A stretch of DNA of 64,000 bases from Phyllobacterium zundukense (GTDB taxonomy: Bacteria; Pseudomonadota; Alphaproteobacteria; Rhizobiales; Rhizobiaceae), in assembly GCF_002764115.1 (NCBI RefSeq), contig NZ_CP017940.1, forward strand, positions 3,136,501 to 3,200,500. The letters run 5' to 3'. Numbering within the stretch: the first letter of the stretch is position 1; each line of letters opens with the position of its first letter. The position numbers and the translations under genes are program-made. A model generated the notes under the pieces. It was not told the origin of the DNA. It did not search any database and saw nothing but the letters and a program-made list of their open reading frames with translations. Below, piece after piece: positions 19,854 to 26,752 of the stretch.

Positions 19854-21092
19854 TTATCTTGAGGCGAAAAGCGACGATGACGGCATGCGCGCGACCACGA
19901 CGAGCTGCGTGATCTCGCCCCGCTTGAAAGCGGCGAGGAAGCGGCGGTAATCCTTGATCGACACGCAGCCGTTGGAATCGCCGCGCGGCCCGAGCATATA
20001 GGTATGCGCCAGAAGTCCGTCGCGGCCGAAGATCTTGCCGGGCTCGACCGGATTGAGCCTTATCGCCTCGACCCCGTGGAACAGCTTCTCGCGCATGGTC
20101 AGCTTGTAGGTATGCGGCGGTGTGGCGCCGCGCATCTTCTTGTGCACATAGCGCGGATTGTCGAGCATGGGCCCGAGCCCCGAATGCGCTTCCAGCTTCT
20201 CGCCATTCGGCATGTAGACCGTCTTCGCCTCGATACTGTAGATCGCCGTGCGGCCACGGGCGGCGAGCCGGGGTGCAGGCGGTTCGTAGGTCGGCGCGAC
20301 ATCGCGGATATCATTGTCCTGCGGCGCATAGGCCAGCACCTTCAGCCCGCCCTTCGACGTCTCCGCCGGCCTGTCGGGCCGCATTCCCGGCAGCGGGACG
20401 GCAGTCAAACCTTCCACGTCCTGCGAGGGGTCGGCCTCGGCCAGCACGAGGCTGAACGGTCCCTGGCTGGCATAGTCCGCAGGCGGCGGTGCGTCCTGCA
20501 GGGCTGCGACCGAGGGGCCCTCGGCGGGCGGTGCCGTGACAGGCAGCGTCGCATCGATGATGCTGTAGGTCTGGATCGAAGCGACCTGCATCGTATCGAG
20601 GCCCGTCGCGCGGGCGCCAAAATCCTCGTCAGCCAGGAGGTCGATGCCCGAGGCACGCGCGCCGAACGCCTCGGCGGCCAAGGGCGCCTGCGCTTTGATC
20701 GCCGCGATCCTCGGTCTTGGCGGCGTGATCACGCTGATCTCGCCGGTTGGCCCGATCACCGCGCCTTCTTCCATCGTGATGGCCTGCCAGGGCGTGTGCG
20801 TCAGGTCCGGCACGCGGGGATATTTCGGGTTCCTGGGCGCAGCCTCATAGGGGGCGACAAGTGCCAGCGAGCTCGCCGCGAAAGGGCGCTGTGCCAATCC
20901 CTGAATGCCGCCGCGATCCGCGCCATGCGGCATGAACGCGCCATGCATGACTGCGACCGTCGCAAGCGCTCCGAGAGAGGTGATGACACCAAGTCCGGCA
21001 AGGAGAGTGGCGGATAGAAGCCGGCGTCCCGGATGACGGCCATTTAACCCTGAGGGCCTGACGCCCCTGACCGTCTTGACACCAAACGCCAT
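19854..21092 (-). CDS. DUF2778 protein, L,D-transpeptidase-like, membrane-anchored
   Basis: The 412-residue protein has an N-terminal signal anchor (hydrophobic residues ~24-45) and a long, low-complexity, proline/alanine-rich middle. The C-terminal ~150 residues match DUF2778: YSIEAKTVYMPNGEKLEAHSG, LDNPRYVHKKMRGATPPHTY and LGPRGDSNGCVSI. The H ... SNGCVS(I) pattern is that of the YkuD-type catalytic His and Cys, so a peptidoglycan L,D-transpeptidase or related amidotransfer role is plausible. The ATG at 21092 was chosen; a GTG five codons upstream is possible. Confidence 0.78.
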   Translation of the reverse strand: MAFGVKTVRGVRPSGLNGRHPGRRLLSATLLAGLGVITSLGALATVAVMHGAFMPHGADRGGIQGLAQRPFAASSLALVAPYEAAPRNPKYPRVPDLTHTPWQAITMEEGAVIGPTGEISVITPPRPRIAAIKAQAPLAAEAFGARASGIDLLADEDFGARATGLDTMQVASIQTYSIIDATLPVTAPPAEGPSVAALQDAPPPADYASQGPFSLVLAEADPSQDVEGLTAVPLPGMRPDRPAETSKGGLKVLAYAPQDNDIRDVAPTYEPPAPRLAARGRTAIYSIEAKTVYMPNGEKLEAHSGLGPMLDNPRYVHKKMRGATPPHTYKLTMREKLFHGVEAIRLNPVEPGKIFGRDGLLAHTYMLGPRGDSNGCVSIKDYRRFLAAFKRGEITQLVVVARMPSSSLFASR

Positions 21093-21303
21093 GATACTCG
21101 CACCCACAACTCTTCAACCCACGCGCCAGCCAGCGCAAAACCATTATCGCCGTGGCAAAACTGAGGCCACGCCGAGCGAAACATCGCTGGATCGTCACTT
21201 GCTGACTGAATTGGAGAATGAAGAATGATGGTTACCAACCGGTTTATGCGGCGGCGAATGTTTGAATCAAACATGTCTGAAGCACAGCTTCGCGATGCAG
21301 TAG

Positions 21304-21331
21304 TGCGTGGTTCGACAGGCTCACCATGAGG
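21304..21331 (-). repeat. Short interspersed repeat, copy 1
   Basis: The sense sequence CCTCATGGTGAGCCTGTCGA (plus the next 8 bases AACCACGC A-type end) is present here in reverse orientation. The same 28-bp unit recurs in forward orientation at 21487-21514 and 21832-21859, so three copies lie within 560 bp around the DUF2945 gene. Similar GGCTCACC-containing repeats are scattered in many alphaproteobacterial genomes. Confidence 0.75.
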
Positions 21332-21406
21332 GAGGTGGAGAATTGCAGGGAGTCCAGAAGGGCAGCGTTGCCGACTGATTACCCGATCAACCGCCTCGCT
21401 CATGCT

Positions 21407-21487
21407 CAACCCACCTCTCGTATGAATCAACCCACCTCCGCCATTGTGAGTCACCTCAAAATCCCGATGCTGAACCAACCCACCTCC
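21407..21487 (+). repeat. Triplicated CAACCCACCTC motif
   Basis: The 11-12 base motif CAACCCACCTC(C) occurs at 21407, 21428 and 21476, with irregular spacing (21 and 48 bp). The spacers share no length, so this is not a CRISPR array. It merges with copy 2 of the 28-bp interspersed repeat. It looks like repeated insertion or slippage in a non-coding gap, with no gene in 21093-21517. Confidence 0.6.
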
Positions 21488-21514
21488 CTCATGGTGAGCC
21501 TGTCGAACCACGCA
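21487..21514 (+). repeat. Short interspersed repeat, copy 2
   Basis: Forward copy of the 28-bp unit, ending three bases before the stop codon of the DUF2945 gene (complement strand). It is identical over the visible 28 bases to the copies at 21304-21331 (inverted) and 21832-21859. Confidence 0.75.
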
Positions 21515-21517
21515 CAG

Positions 21518-21730
21518 CTATTTCGCCGCCTTGAGCTCCGAAGCGCTTTTCAGAACCCTGCCGCCATCGTCCTGTTCGATCATATAGGCGGGCTCATCCC
21601 TGGAAGCCTTGCGCGTCACCTCGACACCCTTGATGGTCCTCGTCACAGATTTGGTGAACTGCTCGACGATCTTGCCGGTGCCAACGCCCTTGCCCCACTC
21701 AACTCTGGCGCCTTTGTGGAAGTGTGTCAT
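21518..21730 (-). CDS. DUF2945 / hypervirulence-associated TUDOR-domain protein
   Basis: The 70-residue protein starts MTHFHKGARVEWGKGVGTGK and ends with QDDGGRVLKSASELKAA, the full layout of the DUF2945 SH3/Tudor-like fold found alone in many bacteria. No activity is known. The ATG at 21730 leaves this fold complete; the 42 codons upstream run through interspersed repeats and are not part of the gene. The gene is bracketed by copies of the 28-bp repeat. Confidence 0.8.
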   Translation of the reverse strand: MTHFHKGARVEWGKGVGTGKIVEQFTKSVTRTIKGVEVTRKASRDEPAYMIEQDDGGRVLKSASELKAAK

Positions 21731-21771
21731 GGGTGGGGTGTCCAGTTTTGGTGGTGATTGTGGACCACTGT

Positions 21772-21811
21772 CCGTCATCCGTGGTCCTTGGGTCAAGCCC
21801 GAGGACGACGG
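21772..21811. repeat. Imperfect palindromic repeat unit
   Basis: CCGTCATCC at 21772 and GGACGACGG ending at 21811 are inverted halves around CGTGGTCCTTGGGTCAAGCC-like DNA. The unit resembles a repeat common in alphaproteobacterial intergenic regions. It lies just upstream of the DUF2945 gene and next to copy 3 of the 28-bp repeat. Confidence 0.5.
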
Positions 21812-21831
21812 AGAGGTTGTGGGACCAATTC

Positions 21832-21859
21832 CCTCATGGTGAGCCTGTCGAACCACGCA
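21832..21859 (+). repeat. Short interspersed repeat, copy 3
   Basis: Forward copy of the 28-bp unit described at 21304 and 21487. Together the copies flank the 213-bp DUF2945 gene on both sides, so recombination between them could delete or invert it. Confidence 0.72.
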
Positions 21860-21943
21860 GAGTTAAGCGCCGAAGTGAGTGTTAAACCACTGTCGCTGCC
21901 TCCTATTCGATCAGAGCGGCTGGCTCACCTATTTGCGAAGCTG

Positions 21944-22483
21944 TCATCCTGACAAGAACGGCAGCTTCCGTGCCTCATCTATTGCGGCCGAATTGCTCGC
22001 TGGAAGCCACCACGCTTTCTCGGTGGGAGACCATCGTGCACCAAGCTTTTTGGCCTCCTCCTTTTGTGCATAGGTGACAACTAGCCAAATCTTTTCGACT
22101 TTATCAGCACCCTGTCTAGAATCGCTTTTGTGCCGTTTCTTGTCGAAACGAGCGAGCGCCGCATCGAGCGCTGGATCCTCTAGTTGACGCAGGTTGGCAG
22201 AAACGGCCCAGACCGGAGGCTCAATCTGTCTCCACGTCTTATAAGTGCCAGCGGCTGGCAGTTGTGCAGCTTCGTCCGTCAGCTGACCATCCAAAGTGTA
22301 CACATCCATCAGAACGGACGGATTGCCGAAATATGGTCCAGGGGCTGTCATCGCCCCAACCCGGACTACTCTGGCGCAGGTTCCTACCCAAGTCGTTCGG
22401 CGTACCCAAAATCCGGCGCCGTGCGCAACAAACATCTCGAAGACGTTTACGTCCCGGCTCTCCATCCAATCCTCATCGGGCAC
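21944..22483 (-). CDS. Hypothetical protein with DUF5710-like C-terminal module
   Basis: The 179-residue protein starts with GTG 22483 behind AGGAG at six bases. The N-terminal ~120 residues are unrecognised but have a KOW/SH3-like pattern of short strands (FWVRRTTWVGTCARVVRVGAM, YFGNPSVLMDVY). The C-terminus VTYAQKEEAKKLGARWSPTE matches the small DUF5710 module, in which the AKxLGARWxxxxKxW pattern is diagnostic and which often occurs with DNA-processing or mobile proteins. Function unknown. It faces the next cassette divergently. Confidence 0.6.
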   Translation of the reverse strand: MPDEDWMESRDVNVFEMFVAHGAGFWVRRTTWVGTCARVVRVGAMTAPGPYFGNPSVLMDVYTLDGQLTDEAAQLPAAGTYKTWRQIEPPVWAVSANLRQLEDPALDAALARFDKKRHKSDSRQGADKVEKIWLVVTYAQKEEAKKLGARWSPTEKAWWLPASNSAAIDEARKLPFLSG

Positions 22484-22572
22484 GACAAGCTCCTGTGGTC
22501 CCTGAACCCCGCCGTGGGCCGTGAACGCTAAATTTTTGGTATAAAGAAGTATTCGATTCGAGGGTGTGTTCC

Positions 22573-23475
22573 ATGGCCTTTAGAACCCAAAAAGTTTCCG
22601 ATGTTGGGACTACTAACCCAATTGTAGCTCGTCTCGGTATACAGACGGGTGAACTCCTGAATTGGTCTGGGCTAGATAAAGCTCAAAATGAAGCGATCGC
22701 CGAACTATATATAACTAAGCTAACACCGCGACTTGTCCGGTGCGATAAACGGATATCAACGATCAATAATAAGTTGAACAAGGACATAGCACGCGTCGAC
22801 AAGCACATCCAAAAAGATCCTCGCGTGTCAGAGATTCCGTATGTCGTTGACCTTGAGGGCGATGTTCAGGACTTCCTCTATGAGGCAAAGAACTACCTTA
22901 GGGACCTGCTTGGACTTTTCCGTGTCGCATATGGATGTAAACTAACTGATGCTAGCGCATTCGCCGCCATGAAAGGAAAGGGGGATAGCAATCTTGTCAA
23001 ATGGGCCATCGCTACATTTGGGGAATCTGATCACCTAGTGCGCGGGCTACGGTCAAACAATGATTGGATGGCAGAACTTATTCGGCGGAGAAACGCATAC
23101 GAACATCCCGGCGAGAATTCCGGGACGCTTACTATTCATAATGTCCGCATTGACCACCGAGGCCTCGTACCGCCTCGTTGGGAACGCACAGACATCCCGG
23201 AATCGGATATTGTGGATGAAATGACGATCTGTGTAGCAAATCTGTTAAACGTTGCTGAAGAACTTCTTGCAAACCTCGTGATGAGAACATGCCGGTTCAA
23301 GGTCGTACATATCTGCGAAATCCCTAACGACCAACGTGATCCGGCTCGCCCCGTTCGGCTACGTATGAGTCTGAATGAAGAGATGCAGAAAAAGCGAGGC
23401 GAGGCTGCTGCTAAACGCGACACCAATGAAGTGGGAGAGATAGGCAATGTGGAAACGTCGCAAGAAAAAGGCTGA
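22573..23475 (+). CDS. Uncharacterised protein with HEPN-like RN-x3-H motif
   Basis: The 300-residue soluble protein is not recognised. A helical segment with heptad-like lysines lies at residues 55-80, and RRRNAYEHPG at 171-180 resembles the R-x4-6-H active site of HEPN ribonucleases. The flanking helices (FLYEAKNYLRDLLGLFRVAY and MTICVANLLNVAEELL) fit a helical bundle but do not prove it. Codon use is visibly less GC-rich than in neighbouring genes, a sign of recent transfer. It overlaps the next gene by 29 bp, so the two form a transcription unit. The ATG at 22573 was chosen; a GTG at 22564 is possible. Confidence 0.55.
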   Translation: MAFRTQKVSDVGTTNPIVARLGIQTGELLNWSGLDKAQNEAIAELYITKLTPRLVRCDKRISTINNKLNKDIARVDKHIQKDPRVSEIPYVVDLEGDVQDFLYEAKNYLRDLLGLFRVAYGCKLTDASAFAAMKGKGDSNLVKWAIATFGESDHLVRGLRSNNDWMAELIRRRNAYEHPGENSGTLTIHNVRIDHRGLVPPRWERTDIPESDIVDEMTICVANLLNVAEELLANLVMRTCRFKVVHICEIPNDQRDPARPVRLRMSLNEEMQKKRGEAAAKRDTNEVGEIGNVETSQEKG

Positions 23476-23944
23476 GTTGCTGCCGTGGTATCGCAAACCT
23501 ACCTACAAGGGAAAGATGAGCGAAGCAGACAAGCGAATCCTTGATTCGTTCCGCATGCAGCCTAAACATCCAGCGGCGACCAGTGACGATTTACCTGAAG
23601 AAGTACGATCCTATATCAATGGTCTGGAGGTTACTCTTTACGATCTGAAGCAGGATAAGATTGTCGGACGCTCTATGATTTTTAGCCTCGTTGGAGCTGC
23701 GATGCTCTACGTCAACTACTTCGGAGTACCTGCTCCAACGATCTGGAGTTATTTTATCGGCGCTGCATTCTTGATCGTCCCTTGGTTTATCTATCCGTAC
23801 GAGTGGAGGAAGAACGCCGATGAGTTCGTTCCAAAGGATCGTGATCCAGACGCCCTCAGTCCAACGGACGAAGCTATCCGGACTGAATGGGAGTTGGAGT
23901 ATATCGTTAACACTCATTCGGAGGAGCGCGACAAGCGCACTTGA
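23447..23944 (+). CDS. Uncharacterised two-helix membrane protein
   Basis: The 165-residue protein has a basic N-terminus (WKRRKKKAELLPW) and a soluble region to about residue 70. Two adjacent transmembrane helices lie near 78-95 and 100-115, followed by an acidic C-terminal tail of about 50 residues. It is translated from within the end of the preceding gene (ATG 23447, GGGAGAG site upstream). Base composition matches that partner and differs from the surrounding genes. Pairing of a soluble HEPN-like protein with a small membrane protein recalls some abortive-infection or toxin cassettes, but this is only an analogy. Confidence 0.55.
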   Translation: MWKRRKKKAELLPWYRKPTYKGKMSEADKRILDSFRMQPKHPAATSDDLPEEVRSYINGLEVTLYDLKQDKIVGRSMIFSLVGAAMLYVNYFGVPAPTIWSYFIGAAFLIVPWFIYPYEWRKNADEFVPKDRDPDALSPTDEAIRTEWELEYIVNTHSEERDKRT

Positions 23945-24001
23945 CCGCGGTCGCTCCGGTCCCACCATCAACATCCGAGAATGATGTTGCTCCAACCTCC
24001 C

Positions 24002-24137
24002 CCCTTCACTCCCCTTGACCTTACCCACCAAAATTCCTCATCCCCTCGCCACCTTGCCAATTCCGCCTATGCTCCCTGAATACATTCCCGGAGGACGGCC
24101 ACCGCGCTCACAGCGCTTCCAGGTAAACCCGAAACGC
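24002..24137 (+). repeat. Upstream copy of duplicated leader region
   Basis: About 136 bp here align with 25408-25546. Shared blocks run in the same order and spacing: CCCTTCACTCC, CACCAAAATT, ACTCATCCC-like, CCTTGCCAATTCC, GGAGGACGGCC and GCGCTTCCAG/AAGCGTTTCCAG, with many point differences between them. The repeat stands about 130 bp before the K+ channel gene; the other copy stands just before sugE. Confidence 0.8.
24088..24136 (+). promoter_or_regulatory. Decayed guanidine-II riboswitch copy
   Basis: The first hairpin survives in weakened form at 24090-24103: GGAGG and CCACC around the ACGG loop now contain an A-A mismatch. Where the second hairpin should be (about 24127-24138), the CGGG-ACGG-CCCG of the intact copy is replaced by CCCGAAACGCA, so its stem and loop are lost. 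A cooperative two-hairpin guanidine sensor should therefore not work here. Confidence 0.6.
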
Positions 24138-24270
24138 ATGTTCACATCCCGGGTTGGCAGCACGTGCGAACAGTCGCAATGACGGACACCACACTGACTC
24201 GTCTGCCCTTTGCGCTTGGCCTGAAGGCATCCTATTTTAAGAGGGTGCCAAGGCCGGTCGGGGGTATTGA

Positions 24271-25338
24271 ATGTCGCCACTGCCTTTCTCGAAGATTTCT
24301 GCGCCGCTCAGCGCGCTTCTCGCTGCGGTTGGTCTCGTCGCGGTAGCTGCACTCACGACGCCGGACATGAGCGAAGGGACCAGGCTCACTTTGGGGGTCC
24401 TGCTCGCCGGCATCTGGGCCGTCTATGTCGTGCAACTGATCGAGACGCTGATCGTGCAGCGGGCAAGAGACGTATGGGACAGGATGCCGGCAATCGCCAT
24501 CGATGTGCTCGCTGTTCTGGTCCCGATGGCCGCGTTCCTGTTCGCCGGCACGCGCGACCAGAGTCTCTACTGTGCCATCTGGCTGCTAAAGCCGCTGCGC
24601 GATTCGACCTTCGTCCGGCTGATGGGCAGGGTCCTGACCAACGAGGCGCGCAACCTGATCGGCGTCACCTCGATCTTCGGCATCGTTATGTTCGGCGCGG
24701 CGCTCGCGGCCTATATCATCGAGCGCGACGTCCAGCCTGACAAGTTCGGCAGCATCCCCCAGGCGATGTGGTGGGCGGTCGTGACGTTGTCGACCACCGG
24801 CTATGGCGATGCGATTCCGCAAAGCTTCGCCGCCCGCGTCCTTGCCGGGCTGGTCATGATGAGCGGAATCGGCATCTTTGCTCTCTGGGCCGGCATCCTC
24901 GCCACCGGCTTCTACCAGGAAGTCCGTCGCCAGGACTTCGTACGCAATTGGCAGCTGGTTGCGGCCGTGCCGCTGTTCCAGAGGCTTGGCCCGGCCGCGC
25001 TCATCGAGATCGTGCGAGCGCTGAGGCCTCGCGTCGTGCCGGCCGGCGCCGTAATCTGCCGCAAGGGCGAGACTGGCGACCGGATGTTCTTCATCGTCGA
25101 GGGCCGCGTCAGCGTCGCGACACCGAACCCGGTGGAGCTGGGCTCCGGCAGCTTCTTCGGCGAGATGGCGCTGATCTGCGGTGAGCCCCGCTCGGCGACC
25201 GTCAGCGCAGCGACCGAGGTCTCGCTACTGTCGCTGTACGCGGTGGATTTCCAGATCCTGTCTAGCAGCAGCCCGGAGATCGCGGACATCATCCGCAAGA
25301 CCGCGCTCGAGCGGCGCGGCGCAACACCAAAGGCTTGA
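24271..25338 (+). CDS. MlotiK1-like cyclic-nucleotide-gated K+ channel
   Basis: The 355-residue protein has the same length and, from memory, a very similar sequence throughout to the Mesorhizobium loti channel MlotiK1. Four helices S1-S4 lie in residues ~10-125, and S5 in GVTSIFGIVMFGAALAAYII. The pore helix and selectivity filter are WWAVVTLSTTGYGD near residue 178, followed by S6. A cyclic-nucleotide-binding domain lies at ~220-345 with the phosphate-binding cassette GSGSFFGEMALICGEPRSAT. The C-linker is very short, as in MlotiK1. It is expected to pass K+ on binding cAMP. It lies between two copies of a guanidine-riboswitch leader. Confidence 0.94.
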   Translation: MSPLPFSKISAPLSALLAAVGLVAVAALTTPDMSEGTRLTLGVLLAGIWAVYVVQLIETLIVQRARDVWDRMPAIAIDVLAVLVPMAAFLFAGTRDQSLYCAIWLLKPLRDSTFVRLMGRVLTNEARNLIGVTSIFGIVMFGAALAAYIIERDVQPDKFGSIPQAMWWAVVTLSTTGYGDAIPQSFAARVLAGLVMMSGIGIFALWAGILATGFYQEVRRQDFVRNWQLVAAVPLFQRLGPAALIEIVRALRPRVVPAGAVICRKGETGDRMFFIVEGRVSVATPNPVELGSGSFFGEMALICGEPRSATVSAATEVSLLSLYAVDFQILSSSSPEIADIIRKTALERRGATPKA

Positions 25339-25407
25339 CGGCCCCGTTGCGGAGGTCCGCAGCTGGCGCAAAGCGGAAACTTGTAGCGCTGTACGGAGTG
25401 TGGCTGC

Positions 25408-25546
25408 TCCCTTCACTCCGCTTGATCTTAAACACCAAAATTACTCATCCCTTCGCAACCTTGCCAATTCCCGCGCTGCTCACTAAGTAAATCAACGGAG
25501 GACGGCCTCCACGCTTCACAAGCGTTTCCAGACAAATCCGGGACGG
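25408..25546 (+). repeat. Downstream copy of duplicated leader region
   Basis: This copy aligns with 24002-24137 over its full length in the same orientation. It contains the intact two-hairpin riboswitch and leads directly into sugE. The two copies are about 1.4 kb apart and bracket the complete K+ channel gene. Confidence 0.8.
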
Positions 25547-25550
25547 CCCG
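25497..25550 (+). promoter_or_regulatory. Guanidine-II (mini-ykkC) riboswitch of sugE
   Basis: Two hairpins with the diagnostic ACGG tetraloop are visible. P1 is GGAGG-ACGG-CCTCC at 25497-25510 and P2 is CGGG-ACGG-CCCG at 25539-25550, joined by a 28-nt linker. This is exactly the class II guanidine aptamer, in which each loop binds guanidinium and the loops dock. P2 ends about 12 nt before the GAAGGA ribosome-binding site of sugE, which fits control of translation: guanidine binding should expose the site and turn the exporter on. Confidence 0.9.
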
Positions 25551-25575
25551 ATCAAACATGTGAAGGATGGTCGTC

Positions 25576-25890
25576 ATGGCCTGGATTATACTTGTCGTTG
25601 CGGGTCTCTTTGAAATCGGCTGGGCCATCGGGCTCAAATATACCGAGGGCTTCACCCGCCTCACCCCCACTGTTCTCACTGTCGCCAGCATGGTCATCAG
25701 CATCGTGCTGCTCGGCCTTGCCGTGCGCGACTTGCCGGTCGGCAGCGCCTATGCGGTGTGGACCGGCATCGGCACGGTCGGCACGGCGCTGCTCGGCATG
25801 TATCTCTTCGCCGAACCCGCGACGGTGATCCGCCTCGTCTGTATCGCGCTGATCGTTTCAGGCATTGGCGGGCTGAAGTTTCTGGCCTGA
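25576..25890 (+). CDS. sugE: Guanidinium exporter of the SMR family
   Basis: The 104-residue protein has four transmembrane helices and the SugE/Gdx-type start [21 protein letters not shown], with the essential glutamate E13 in helix 1. [20 protein letters not shown] in helix 2-3 is typical of the Gdx subtype, which exchanges guanidinium for protons. The intact guanidine-II riboswitch directly upstream supports this substrate. ATG 25576 was preferred to 25567 because GAAGGA lies 8 bases before it and because the family starts MAW. Confidence 0.95.
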   Translation: MAWIILVVAGLFEIGWAIGLKYTEGFTRLTPTVLTVASMVISIVLLGLAVRDLPVGSAYAVWTGIGTVGTALLGMYLFAEPATVIRLVCIALIVSGIGGLKFLA

Positions 25891-25903
25891 GGCGTACGCC
25901 GGA

Positions 25904-25928
25904 TATCTCTCCCCTTGCGGGAGAGATA
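25904..25928. repeat. Short hairpin related to the mosaic repeat ends
   Basis: TATCTCTCCC and GGGAGAGATA form a perfect 10-bp stem with a 5-nt loop, 13 bp after the sugE stop. The sequence is the terminal unit of the larger palindromic elements at 28400 and 40323 without the inner hairpins. It may be a minimal or deleted copy and could act as a transcript end. Confidence 0.6.
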
Positions 25929-25977
25929 AAGCAGCGGCGTTGTTTCCTATCGGCCCATCATATCTTACTGTGTCGTC

Positions 25978-26748
25978 ATGACTGATCCGCAAAGCACCCC
26001 CCTCTCCCCGTCCGAAATCGAGCGCTATGCCCGCCATATCATCCTTGGCGAGATCGGCGGGCCCGGCCAGCAGAAGCTGAAGCGTGCCCGCGTGCTCGTC
26101 GTCGGCGCCGGAGGGCTCGGCGCGCCGGTGCTGCAATATCTGGCGGCGTCGGGCGTCGGCACGCTCGGCATCGCCGATGACGACCGGGTGTCGCTGTCGA
26201 ATCTGCAGCGGCAGATCATCCATTCGAGCGATCTCGTCGGCTCGGCCAAGGTGGAAAGCGCGGCGCGCGCCATTGCGGCGATCAATCCGCATGTCACCGT
26301 CGAGACGCATGAAACCCGCATTGCGCCGGAAAATGCCGCCGATCTAGTGCGCCGCTATGACATCATCGTCGACGGCTCCGACAATTTCGATACGCGCTAT
26401 TTGCTGGCGGATACATGCCTCGTACAGAAGCGGCCGCTGGTCTCGGCGGCGCTCGGGCGGTTCGACGGTTCGGTGACGACGTTGATGCCTTATGCGGAAA
26501 ATGCGGCGGGCGAGCCGAACCCTTCCTACCGCGACCTTTTCCCCAATCCGCCGCCGCCGGGCCTGCTTCCCGCCTGCGCCGAGGCCGGGGTGCTCGGCGT
26601 GCTGCCGGGCGTCATCGGCACGCTGCAGGCAACCGAGGTGATCAAGCTCATCACCGGCATCGGCGAGCCGCTGATCGGCCGGCTGCTGCTCTATGATGCA
26701 CTGAGCTCGCGCTTCGAGACCATCAAGTACAAAGCGCGCAAGGCCTGA
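25978..26748 (+). CDS. moeB: Molybdopterin-synthase adenylyltransferase MoeB-like
   Basis: The 256-residue E1-like enzyme adenylates the C-terminus of MoaD in molybdopterin synthesis. It has the ATP-binding GAGGLGAPVLQYLAA near residue 43, SNLQRQIIH, the DGSDNFDTRYL block and the cysteine in ACAEAGVLGVLPG. The four zinc-binding cysteines of the E. coli enzyme are absent, which I believe is common in alphaproteobacterial members. HesA/ThiF activity on another sulfur carrier is an alternative. It is 4 bp from the aconitase X gene. Confidence 0.88.
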   Translation: MTDPQSTPLSPSEIERYARHIILGEIGGPGQQKLKRARVLVVGAGGLGAPVLQYLAASGVGTLGIADDDRVSLSNLQRQIIHSSDLVGSAKVESAARAIAAINPHVTVETHETRIAPENAADLVRRYDIIVDGSDNFDTRYLLADTCLVQKRPLVSAALGRFDGSVTTLMPYAENAAGEPNPSYRDLFPNPPPPGLLPACAEAGVLGVLPGVIGTLQATEVIKLITGIGEPLIGRLLLYDALSSRFETIKYKARKA

Positions 26749-26752
26749 CGCC

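Noticed and set aside
20004..21017. Long frame on the plus strand (337 codons)
   Set aside because: It is the complement of the DUF2778 gene, with arginine-rich shadow composition.
21407..21514. CRISPR-like array
   Set aside because: Repeats are 11-12 bases with irregular spacing and there are no cas genes; the region is a cluster of dispersed repeats.
21731..21856. N-terminal extension of the DUF2945 protein
   Set aside because: These codons run through the 28-bp and palindromic repeats; the family fold starts at ATG 21730.
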